From AWTP1-13 sp039808585 (GTDB lineage Bacteria > Pseudomonadota > Alphaproteobacteria > Rhizobiales > Hyphomicrobiaceae): 21,436 nucleotides of DNA. A program made the position numbers and the translations under genes. The stretch's first letter is position 1, and every line of letters starts with the position of its first letter. This document shows, one piece after another, positions 5,486 to 12,885 of the stretch. Location: positions 1 through 21,436 of the forward strand of contig JBDHTJ010000085.1 in assembly GCA_039808585.1 (NCBI GenBank). The letters are read 5' to 3'. The notes under the pieces are model-generated. The model was not told where the DNA came from, searched no databases, and was given only the letters and a program-made list of their open reading frames with translations.

Positions 5486-8325
5486 CAGGCGACCTCCTCG
5501 GCAGGCGCGGGAGCCGCATCGGCCCGGTGCAACGGCTCGAAGCGCGGCGCCGTCTCTCCCTGCTCTCCGGCCGATGCCTTCTCGATACGGACCCGCAGGT
5601 CATACCAGGCGGCCTGGCCCGTGACCGGGTCGCTGTTGGAGTAGCGATAGCCGTTCGACTGCGCGGGAAGAAGCTCGGTAATCAGGTGGTTCAAGAGAAA
5701 ACCCTTGGTGGCTTCAGGTGCATCGTCGGCGAGACCCCAGGTGCCGGAGCGTTTGCCGATGGCGTTCCACGTCCAGATGGTGTGCGGGTTGACGCCGTCC
5801 ATCAGTTTCACCTGCGCCTTCACGCGGCCGATGGAACTGGTGATCCAGATCCAGTCGTCGTCGGCGATGGCGAGTTCTGCCGCACGGTCGCGGTTGAGGA
5901 AGATGCGGTTGGCGGTGTGGATCTGGCGCAGCCACGCATTCTGCGAGCCCCAGGAGTGGTACATCGCCATGGGACGCTGGGTGATGGCCGTGATGGGGAA
6001 GTCCTTGGCGCTGCCGGCGTCCTCGAAGGGCGGATACCAGAATGGCAGCGGGTCGAAATAGGTGTGCACCCGCTCGCGATGCTCGGGCGGCGGTACGTTG
6101 GCGCCGTGGCCGAGCGCGGCGAGGCGCATCTTCTGCATCGGCTCGGAATAGAGCTGGAAGATCACCGGCGTCGGCGTGATGCGGAAGCCCTTGTCGACGG
6201 CCCAGGTGATGTAGTCGCGATTGGCGTGCTTGAAGTAGCGCATGTGCGCCGGCAAGTGATGCACATGGAAGCAGCCGTTTGCGATGTACTGGTCGAGCTG
6301 CTTCGGGTTCACGTCGCCCTTGGCGTATTCGCTGCCGTCCTTTCCGCGGAAACCGGCCAGCGGCCCAATGCCCGGCCGGCGCTCGTGATTGACGATGTAG
6401 TCGGGATAGCCGCCAGGGAATTTGGCGGTGCCATCCTCTTTCGTCATGCCGGGAAGCTTGAGACGGGCACCAAGGTCGAGCAGCACGTCCTGGAAGGGGC
6501 GTACATCGCGGTCGGGCTTGACCACCGGTTGGCGGATGGCATCGGCCGGGCCGTCGGGTTCCGAGATCGGGCGGTCGAGCAGGGAGATGCAGTCCCAACG
6601 CTCGAGATAGGTGGTGTCGGGCAGGATCAGGTCGGCGTAGGGAACGGTCTCCGAGAAATAAGCGTCCGAGTAGATCACCTTGGGGATCTTGTACTCGCCC
6701 GTGCCGGGGTCCTTGGCGGTGAGGTGCTCGAGCGTGGCCGGTACGTTCATGGACGAATTCCAGCCCATGTTCGCCATGTACATGAACAGCACGTCGATGG
6801 GGTAGGGATCGCCGCTTGCAGCGTTGGCGATCACCGTGTGCATGAGGCCGTGGGCAGAGAACGGAGCCTCCCAGCTGTAGGCCTTGTCGATGCGCTGCGG
6901 GGTGCCTGCGGCGTCGACGAGAAGGTCCTCAGGACCGGTGGGGAATCCGAGTTGGGGCCCTGGCAGCGGCTTGCCCGGTTGCACGTCGCCCGGCTTGCCG
7001 CGCGGCTTCAGGAACGGCGGGGCGAGCTTGGGATAGGGCGTCTTGTAGCGGAAGCCGCCTGGGCAATCGATGGAGCCCAGCAGGATCTGCAGCACATGCA
7101 GCAGACGAGCGGTGTGGAAGCCGTTGGAGTGGGCCGAGATGCCGCGCATGGCATGCATGCCGACAGGGCGACCGATCATCTTCTCGTGCCGCTGGCCGCG
7201 CCAATCGGTCCAGGGGATGTCGAGAACCACTTCCTCCTTGAAGGCAGCGTGCGCAAGCTCAGCGGCAATACCGCGAATCTTCTGGGCGGACACCCCGGTC
7301 GCGGCGGCGACGGCATCAGGTGCAAACTTGGGATCGAGGAAACGCTCTGCCAGCAATTGGAACACCGGCACGGCCTTGCGCCCATCGGCCAGCGTAAAGG
7401 TGCCGCTCATGGCGGGCTGCAGATCCGCCGACAGCGCGCTGATGAGCGCCCCTTTGGCCTTGTCGAAGGAAAGGGGATTGCCTGCCTCATCGCGGGCGAA
7501 AAGCCCATCGTCGGCTGCACCGGGTGCCTGGATCACGAGCCAGGGAGAATTGGTGTAGCGGACGAGGTAGTCGACATCGACCTGCTCGGTGCGCATCAGC
7601 TCATGAATGAGCGCGGCCGCAAAAAGCCCATCGGTGCCGGGCTTGATGCCGATCCACTCGTCGGCGATGGCATTGTAGCCGGTACGGACGGGGTTGACAG
7701 ACACCACCTTCACGCCGCGCTTCTTGAGCTTGCCGAGGGCAATCTTGATGGGATTGGAGGCGTGGTCCTCGGCGACGCCGAAGAGCATGAAGTAGCGGGT
7801 GTGGTCCCAGTCGGTGTCGCCGAACTCCCAGAACGAACCGCCGAAGGTGTACATGCCGGCCGCCGCCATGTTGACGGAGCAAAAGCCGCCATGGGCTGCG
7901 AAGTTGGGTGTGCCGAACTGAATCGCCCACCAGCCCGTGAGCGACTGGCTCTGGTCGCGGCCGGTGAACAGGGCAAGCTTGCGCGGATCCTTGGCGCGGA
8001 CCTCGCCCAGCCAACCGGTGGCGATCGAGAGGGCTTCCTCCCAGGAAATTTCCTTGAAGTCGCCGGAGCCGCGCTCGCCGACACGCAGAAGCGGGGTGGT
8101 GAGGCGGGACGGCGCGTAGTGCTGCATGATGCCGGCAGAACCTTTGCCGCAGATCACGCCCTTGTTCACCGGGTGATCGCGATTGCCCTCGATGTAGCGG
8201 ACCTTGCCGTCCTTGAGGAACACGCGGATCCCACAGCGGCAGGCGCACATGTAGCAGGTGGTGGTCTTGATCTCGTCCGCCGGGTTTTCGGAGAGAGGGA
8301 GGGCAGGCTCGGATGGGCTAGGCAA
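5485..8325 (-). CDS. soeA: SoeA-like molybdopterin oxidoreductase, cytoplasmic sulfite dehydrogenase catalytic subunit
   Basis: This 946-residue protein belongs to the DMSO reductase family with a bis-molybdopterin guanine dinucleotide cofactor. An N-terminal [4Fe-4S] site is formed by C24, C27, C31 and C59 (C-x2-C-x3-C-x27-C), followed by the molybdopterin domains; Cys149 in HGGFCSVN sits where the molybdenum ligand is expected. A C-terminal dinucleotide-binding domain covers roughly 790-900. There is no Tat signal, so the enzyme should stay in the cytoplasm, as for SoeABC, which oxidises sulfite to sulfate; periplasmic DmsA and PsrA enzymes carry a Tat signal. The start is TTG at 8325: AGAAGG lies seven bases upstream and the next in-frame Met (26) is inside the cluster motif. 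soeA-soeB-soeC order is kept. A different substrate (for example thiosulfate, polysulfide or another S/N oxide) cannot be excluded. Confidence 0.85.
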   Translation of the reverse strand: MPSPSEPALPLSENPADEIKTTTCYMCACRCGIRVFLKDGKVRYIEGNRDHPVNKGVICGKGSAGIMQHYAPSRLTTPLLRVGERGSGDFKEISWEEALSIATGWLGEVRAKDPRKLALFTGRDQSQSLTGWWAIQFGTPNFAAHGGFCSVNMAAAGMYTFGGSFWEFGDTDWDHTRYFMLFGVAEDHASNPIKIALGKLKKRGVKVVSVNPVRTGYNAIADEWIGIKPGTDGLFAAALIHELMRTEQVDVDYLVRYTNSPWLVIQAPGAADDGLFARDEAGNPLSFDKAKGALISALSADLQPAMSGTFTLADGRKAVPVFQLLAERFLDPKFAPDAVAAATGVSAQKIRGIAAELAHAAFKEEVVLDIPWTDWRGQRHEKMIGRPVGMHAMRGISAHSNGFHTARLLHVLQILLGSIDCPGGFRYKTPYPKLAPPFLKPRGKPGDVQPGKPLPGPQLGFPTGPEDLLVDAAGTPQRIDKAYSWEAPFSAHGLMHTVIANAASGDPYPIDVLFMYMANMGWNSSMNVPATLEHLTAKDPGTGEYKIPKVIYSDAYFSETVPYADLILPDTTYLERWDCISLLDRPISEPDGPADAIRQPVVKPDRDVRPFQDVLLDLGARLKLPGMTKEDGTAKFPGGYPDYIVNHERRPGIGPLAGFRGKDGSEYAKGDVNPKQLDQYIANGCFHVHHLPAHMRYFKHANRDYITWAVDKGFRITPTPVIFQLYSEPMQKMRLAALGHGANVPPPEHRERVHTYFDPLPFWYPPFEDAGSAKDFPITAITQRPMAMYHSWGSQNAWLRQIHTANRIFLNRDRAAELAIADDDWIWITSSIGRVKAQVKLMDGVNPHTIWTWNAIGKRSGTWGLADDAPEATKGFLLNHLITELLPAQSNGYRYSNSDPVTGQAAWYDLRVRIEKASAGEQGETAPRFEPLHRADAAPAPAEEVA

Positions 8326-8338
8326 GGTGGAACCTTCT
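8326..8338 (-). promoter_or_regulatory. Ribosome binding site fixing the TTG start of soeA
   Basis: AGAAGG on the minus strand (8338 to 8333) lies seven bases before the TTG codon. No ATG or GTG occurs in the same open frame for at least 25 codons upstream, so this site decides the start. Confidence 0.7.
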
Positions 8339-8564
8339 GAAGCCGGGGGCCGGCGGGAAGTGGCTAGGGGGAATCTCGATCGGCAAACAAGCGAGCGGTT
8401 TCACGCGCTGCGCCAATGCGCTCGCTGGCGACACTTTAGTTGACCCAACGCCGGATTTCTACGCCACGCGCACCAGAACAGCTTTGCGGAAAGGCCGCGC
8501 TCCCGCACCTGTGGACTTCCAAATCTCTCCCTCCATTGCTCAGCAACCCTCGCTAAGGCTTCGC

Positions 8565-8592
8565 TTTACCCCGCGGCCCGACCTGCTAGAGT
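8565..8592 (+). promoter_or_regulatory. Possible sigma-70-type promoter for ppx
   Basis: TTTACC (8565-8570) and TAGAGT (8587-8592) are 16 bases apart and each match the consensus at four of six positions. They lie about 75 bases before the ppx start. The match is weak and could be chance. Confidence 0.3.
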
Positions 8593-8667
8593 ATGGTCAA
8601 GTGGCAACGAAAATGACGTCCCGCCGGCTGCCGGTGCAGCCCCAAAGAGGACGCTGGAGTTTCGATC

Positions 8668-9915
8668 GTGGAGGGTCCGAAAGGCCATGCCGGCGGGCAT
8701 TCGCTGCCTGTCGAAGCGCCCGGGCACGCTGCGGCCCCGCCTCGCGCAGGGGACGGCGCAGCGCAGCATGTCGCCACGCCTGCACATCCCAGCCCCGCTG
8801 CAATAGCTGCCGTATCCGTGCTGCGCGCCGAGCCCCAGCCGGACGGCCATGACCACCACGACGGGCATCGTGCAGGCTTTCCCGAACGCGTCTACGCGGC
8901 CCTCGATCTCGGCACCAACAATTGCCGGCTTCTGGTGGCGCGGCCCTCGCGCCGGGGTTTCAAGGTGATCGACGCATTCTCGCGCATCATCCGGCTGGGC
9001 GAGGGTGTTTCCATCACCGGTCGGCTATCCGACGAGGCCATGGCGCGGACGATAGAAGCGCTGCAGGTATGCGCTGGAAAGATCAAGCGACATCAGGTCT
9101 CGCGCGCCAGGCTGGTTGCCACCGAAGCCTGCCGGCTGGCAAAGAATGCGCCGGATTTCCTCTCGAAGGTTGAGCGCTCGACAGGTCTCAACATCGAGAT
9201 CGTGACCCAGGAAACGGAGGCAAGGCTCGCTGTTTCCGGCTGCGCCTCGCTGATCGACCTTTCGAGCGACTTTGCGCTGGTCTTCGACATAGGGGGCGGC
9301 TCATCAGAGTTGATCTGGCTCGACCTCAGGCGGCGCAAGCAGACGAACCGCCGCCCGCCGCATGATCGCCTCGACGTGCAAGGCTGCATCGCGGCGTGGA
9401 CCTCGCTGCCGGTGGGGGTGGTGACCCTGGCGGAGCGGTTCGGGGGGCAGTTCGTCGATCGTGAGCTGTTCAATGGCATGGTCTGCCATGTCTCGCGGCT
9501 ACTGGCGCCGTTCGAGGAGAAACATGCGCTGCGCAAGCACTTGGCGCATGCGCGGGCGCATCTCCTTGGCACCTCGGGCACGGTGACGACCCTGGCCGGC
9601 GTGCATATGGGCCTGCCGCGCTATGAGCGGGCTAAAGTGGACGGATACTGGCTCGAAACGCAGCAGGTGCGTGCCGTAACCGAGTCCCTGCTGGAGGCGA
9701 CGTACGAAGAGCGGATTGCCCAGCCTTGCATCGGGCGGGAGAGGGCGGACCTGGTGCTGGCTGGATGCGCCATCCTCGAAGCCGTCTTGCAAATCTGGCC
9801 CTGCGAGCGCTTGCGCGTGGCCGACCGGGGCCTGCGCGAGGGCATTCTCACCATGCTGATGGCGGAAGACGGTGTATACCGCGCTGCCGGCCGTCCCGGC
9901 TTGTGGAGACGCTGA
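8668..9915 (+). CDS. ppx: Ppx/GppA family exopolyphosphatase
   Basis: This 415-residue protein belongs to the Ppx/GppA family in the ASKHA fold, which removes terminal phosphate from polyphosphate or from pppGpp. Key motifs are the phosphate-1 loop AALDLGTNNCRLLVA (77-91), VATEACRLAKN, the phosphate-2 loop FDIGGGSSELIWLD, GTSGTVTTLAGVHMGL and the C-terminal ADRGLREGIL. The N-terminal 73 residues are low-complexity (Ala, Pro, Gly, His), with a cluster of histidines at 57-67; this extension is unusual. A GTG at 8668 with GGAG eight bases upstream is the best start, and no ATG occurs before the catalytic domain. It overlaps rlmE by one base. The choice between polyphosphate and pppGpp cannot be made from sequence. 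Confidence 0.92.
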   Translation: MEGPKGHAGGHSLPVEAPGHAAAPPRAGDGAAQHVATPAHPSPAAIAAVSVLRAEPQPDGHDHHDGHRAGFPERVYAALDLGTNNCRLLVARPSRRGFKVIDAFSRIIRLGEGVSITGRLSDEAMARTIEALQVCAGKIKRHQVSRARLVATEACRLAKNAPDFLSKVERSTGLNIEIVTQETEARLAVSGCASLIDLSSDFALVFDIGGGSSELIWLDLRRRKQTNRRPPHDRLDVQGCIAAWTSLPVGVVTLAERFGGQFVDRELFNGMVCHVSRLLAPFEEKHALRKHLAHARAHLLGTSGTVTTLAGVHMGLPRYERAKVDGYWLETQQVRAVTESLLEATYEERIAQPCIGRERADLVLAGCAILEAVLQIWPCERLRVADRGLREGILTMLMAEDGVYRAAGRPGLWRR

Positions 9916-10631
9916 TGGCGGCGAGTTCGAAAGGTGCAGGCCGCGGCGGACCGCGCCAGCTGAAGGTGCGGCTCAAGACGGCCAAGCAGCGCACACCCTC
10001 TTCGCAGCGCTGGCTGGAACGGCAGCTGAACGATCCGTATGTGGTGGCGGCCAAGGCCAAGGGGTTCCGCTCTCGGGCGGCCTTCAAGCTCATCGAGATC
10101 GACGACAAGTACAAGCTCTTGAAGCCCGGCAAGCGCGTGGTCGACCTTGGCGCCGCGCCAGGCGGCTGGACGCAGGTGGCGGCGGACCGCGTGAAGTCGG
10201 TGGAGGGGAAGGGCCAGGTGGTGGCCATAGACCTGCTGCCGGTTGAGCCGATCCCGGGCTCCATCATTCTGCAGCTCGACTTCATGGACGACACCGCGCC
10301 CGAGAAGCTCAAGGCTCTGCTGCGGGACAGGGGGGCGGACATCGTGCTCTCGGACATGGCAGCGCAAGGGACGGGCCACAGCCGGACGGATCACCTACGC
10401 ATCATCGGCCTCGCGGAAGCGGCAGCGCAATTTGCCTGCGAGGTGCTGAGCCCAGGCGGTGCCTTCCTTTGCAAGGTGTTCCAGGGGGGCACCGAGAAAG
10501 ACCTGCTCGACCTGCTGAAACGCTCGTTCACGATCGTACGACACGTGAAGCCGCCGGCGAGCCGGCAGGGAAGCGCTGAGCTCTACGTGCTCGCCACCGG
10601 ATTCCGGGGCGGGGGATTTTCCCCCGCCTGA
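9915..10631 (+). CDS. rlmE: 23S rRNA (uridine-2'-O-)-methyltransferase RlmE (FtsJ)
   Basis: RlmE methylates the 2'-OH of a single uridine in the 23S rRNA A-loop during large-subunit assembly, with S-adenosylmethionine as donor. The 238-residue product carries the SAM-binding motif VVDLGAAPGGWTQVA (75-89) and the K-D-K-E catalytic tetrad of the FtsJ family at about K58 (RSRAAFKL), D147 (LSDMA), K187 (LCKVF) and E222 (SAELYV). The N-terminal 30 residues are basic and rich in Arg, Lys and Gly. The ATG at 9915 overlaps the ppx stop (TGATG), with GGAGA seven bases upstream, so the two are translationally coupled; upstream extensions lie in the ppx frame and have no family similarity. The last codons form a strong hairpin. 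Confidence 0.96.
   Translation: MAASSKGAGRGGPRQLKVRLKTAKQRTPSSQRWLERQLNDPYVVAAKAKGFRSRAAFKLIEIDDKYKLLKPGKRVVDLGAAPGGWTQVAADRVKSVEGKGQVVAIDLLPVEPIPGSIILQLDFMDDTAPEKLKALLRDRGADIVLSDMAAQGTGHSRTDHLRIIGLAEAAAQFACEVLSPGGAFLCKVFQGGTEKDLLDLLKRSFTIVRHVKPPASRQGSAELYVLATGFRGGGFSPA
10608..10628 (+). other. Perfect 9-bp hairpin at the 3' end of rlmE
   Basis: GGCGGGGGA (10608-10616) pairs exactly with TCCCCCGCC (10620-10628) around a TTT loop. The stem is inside the last codons and ends directly before the stop codon. No T run follows, so it is not a classical terminator; it may stabilise the message end or help pausing. Confidence 0.6.
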
Positions 10632-10826
10632 GCATCGGGTTGTCACAATATCCAGGGGTCGGCGCGCGACGATTGCGACAGCTTCCGCTGATTCGGGAGC
10701 GGTGGTAAGAGAGCGCTTGGAGCGATTCCAAGACAGGACGGCTGTTGCGGAGCGTGGTGGGCCAAGCCGGCCCGGCGCGCTCGCTTTCGGCCACCTTGTT
10801 GGTTTCTAGCTAGGAGAACCCCGAAC
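10632..10826 (+). promoter_or_regulatory. guaB promoter and structured leader
   Basis: The 195-base gap holds two short perfect hairpins, CCGCT...AGCGG (10685-10702) and CTTGGA-GCGAT-TCCAAG (10716-10732). A longer imperfect stem forms between GGTGGGCC and GGCCACC (about 10757-10796). AGGAG lies about 11 bases before the guaB ATG. No promoter hexamers stand out, and no known purine riboswitch signature was recognised. Confidence 0.4.
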
Positions 10827-12308
10827 ATGGCGCAGCGCACGATGGACGACGTCTCCCTCGCCCTGACCTTCGACGACGTGCTGCTGGTGCCGCGGCCCTC
10901 CGACGTACTGCCTGGACAGGTAGATGTGTCATCGCGGATCACGCGGGAGATCACGGTCAGGATCCCGATCATCTCCTCGGCGATGGACACCGTCACGGAA
11001 GGGCGGCTGGCGATAGCCATGGCGCAGTCGGGCGGCATCGGGGTGATCCATCGCAACCTCGCGCCCGAGGTGCAGGCCGAACAGGTGGCGATGGTGAAGC
11101 GCTACGTTTCCGGCATGGTGCTGAACCCCGTCATCATCAATCCGGATGCGACGCTGGCCGATGCGCTCAAGGTTATGGACGAGAAGAACATTTCCGGCGT
11201 GCCGGTGGTGGAACGGGGGAAGAACGGCAAGCTCGTCGGCATCCTCACCAACCGCGACGTGCGTTTCGCCAGCAACATGCAGACCCCGGTCTCGGAACTG
11301 ATGACGCGGCAGCTGATCACGGTGAAGGAAGGCGTGGCGCGCGACGAGGCGCAGAAGCTGCTGCACCAGAACCGCATCGAGAAGCTGCTGGTGGTGGACG
11401 AGGATTACCGCTGCATTGGCCTTATCACCGTGAAGGACATCGAGAAGGCACACAAGTATCCGAACGCCTGCAAGGACGATCAGGGCCGGTTGCGTGTGGC
11501 CGCGGCGACGAGCGTGGGCGAGGACGGCTTCGGCCGGGCCGAGCGGCTGATCGATGCGGGCGCGGATCTCATCGTCGTCGACACCGCGCATGGGCACTCA
11601 AAGAGCGTGCTCGAGATGGTGACGCGCATCAAGAAGCAGTCGAACCGCGTGCAGGTGATTGCCGGCAACGTCGCCACGGGCGACGGCACCAAGGCGCTGA
11701 TCGATGCTGGCGCGGATGCGGTGAAGGTGGGCATCGGCCCCGGCTCGATCTGCACCACCCGCGTCGTGGCGGGCGTGGGCGTGCCGCAGCTGACCGCGAT
11801 CATGGAGTCGGTGGAGGTGGCGCGGAAGCAGGACATTCCCGTCATCGCCGACGGCGGCATCAAGTTTTCGGGCGATCTGGTGAAGGCGCTGGCCGCTGGC
11901 GCGGAGTGCGTGATGATCGGCTCGCTGCTGGCGGGCACCGACGAGGCGCCGGGCGAGACCTATCTCTATCAGGGCCGCACCTACAAAGCCTATCGCGGGA
12001 TGGGCTCGGTGGGTGCCATGGCGCGGGGCAGTGCCGACCGGTACTTCCAGCAGGAAGTGAAGGACACCTTGAAGCTGGTGCCGGAGGGTATCGAGGGCCA
12101 GGTGCCCTACAAGGGGCCGGTCGACGGCGTTCTTCACCAGCTTGTGGGTGGACTGCGTGCCGGCATGGGCTACGTTGGTGCCGCCAACCTCAAGGCGCTG
12201 CGCGAGCGGGCACGGTTCATCCGGGTTTCTCCCGCGAGCCTCGCGGAAGGGCATCCGCACGGGGTGGGCATCACGCGAGAGGCGCCGAACTACCAGCGGA
12301 ATTCCTGA
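10827..12308 (+). CDS. guaB: IMP dehydrogenase
   Basis: GuaB oxidises IMP to XMP with NAD+, the first committed step of GMP synthesis in the cytoplasm. The 493-residue product has the standard arrangement: barrel start LTFDDVLLVPRPSDVLP (about 12-28), a CBS pair (about 95-210; MTRQLITVKEG, RCIGLITVKDIEK), then the rest of the barrel. The active-site loop GIGPGSICTTRVVAGVGVPQ contains catalytic Cys309, followed by DGGIKFSGDL and the YRGMGSVGAM segment. The C-terminal flap region ends PNYQRNS. Length and motifs are normal. The ATG at 10827 has AGGAG about 11 bases upstream; a later ATG (codon 6) is possible. Confidence 0.98.
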   Translation: MAQRTMDDVSLALTFDDVLLVPRPSDVLPGQVDVSSRITREITVRIPIISSAMDTVTEGRLAIAMAQSGGIGVIHRNLAPEVQAEQVAMVKRYVSGMVLNPVIINPDATLADALKVMDEKNISGVPVVERGKNGKLVGILTNRDVRFASNMQTPVSELMTRQLITVKEGVARDEAQKLLHQNRIEKLLVVDEDYRCIGLITVKDIEKAHKYPNACKDDQGRLRVAAATSVGEDGFGRAERLIDAGADLIVVDTAHGHSKSVLEMVTRIKKQSNRVQVIAGNVATGDGTKALIDAGADAVKVGIGPGSICTTRVVAGVGVPQLTAIMESVEVARKQDIPVIADGGIKFSGDLVKALAAGAECVMIGSLLAGTDEAPGETYLYQGRTYKAYRGMGSVGAMARGSADRYFQQEVKDTLKLVPEGIEGQVPYKGPVDGVLHQLVGGLRAGMGYVGAANLKALRERARFIRVSPASLAEGHPHGVGITREAPNYQRNS

Positions 12309-12459
12309 TCGCAACGCTTTTCTGCACGGGCGGAACCGGCAGGCGCCACGCAGATGATGCGTCCGTGCCACGCTCACCATTGCCGGGATGCCGGATGGGC
12401 GAGCGCGGCGAATTTCAATCGGTAGGGAGCGGTCCGGCTCGAAATCGGGCCGGGGGAAA

Positions 12460-12882
12460 TTGAGCCAAGTCGCCATACTGTATCCAGTCTTCGTGCAGGT
12501 GCTGCTTATCTACGTGGTCGCCTTCCTGCTCTCAGCCGCACGCCGCCGCGGCGTCCGTTCGCTGGACAAGGAGACGGCCAAGACACTTGCCATGGGCACC
12601 TTCGACTGGCCGGACGATGCCCGGAAGCGCGCCGCCAACTACACGAACCAGTTCGAATTGCCCGTGCTGTTCTATGCCGTGGTGGCCTTCGCGCTGATTG
12701 TGAATGCTGCAAACACCGTGATGATCGTACTTGCCTGGATCTTCGTGCTGTCGCGCATCCTGCATGCGGCCATCCACATCGGGCCTAACCGGGTGAAATA
12801 CCGTGCACCGGCCTTCGCGCTGGGCTTCCTGGTGGTGGGCATCATGTGGGTGCGACTGGCACTGCACGTGATGGCGGCCTGA
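12460..12882 (+). CDS. MAPEG family membrane protein
   Basis: This 140-residue protein belongs to the MAPEG superfamily (membrane-associated proteins in eicosanoid and glutathione metabolism), small four-helix membrane proteins; bacterial members are mostly uncharacterised. Predicted helices lie at about 4-26, 66-82, 84-105 and 116-138. The NQFELPVLFY segment (63-72) with the preceding NYT contains the conserved Asn/Glu residues of the family's glutathione-binding region, and SRILHAAIH (98-106) also matches. A TTG start at 12460 is chosen because the protein then opens SQVAILYPVFVQ like homologues I recall; GGGGGAAA lies just before it, closer than usual. An ATG at 12388 would add 24 arginine-rich residues with no binding site. 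It is 3 bases from rsmB, so probably cotranscribed. Confidence 0.82.
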   Translation: MSQVAILYPVFVQVLLIYVVAFLLSAARRRGVRSLDKETAKTLAMGTFDWPDDARKRAANYTNQFELPVLFYAVVAFALIVNAANTVMIVLAWIFVLSRILHAAIHIGPNRVKYRAPAFALGFLVVGIMWVRLALHVMAA

Positions 12883-12885
12883 CGC

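Larger units (their letters stand above)
8326..8667. other. Divergent intergenic region soeA / ppx
   Basis: The 342 bases hold no gene. They must contain the soeABC promoter (minus) and the ppx promoter (plus). A weak sigma-70-like pair for ppx is listed separately. For soeABC no convincing promoter is seen; the AT-richer patch near 8435-8450, containing TTTAGTTGACCC, is the best place to look. No terminator or clear operator was found. Confidence 0.5.

Noticed and set aside
3757..8325. DmsABC or polysulfide reductase instead of SoeABC
   Set aside because: The catalytic subunit lacks a Tat signal, and the B and C subunits open like Soe proteins. The alternative cannot be fully excluded without a phylogeny.
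5527..8340. 937-codon plus-strand ORF fully antisense to soeA
   Set aside because: It mirrors the GC-rich third positions of soeA, has no recognisable motif and no family look. It is a shadow of the real gene.
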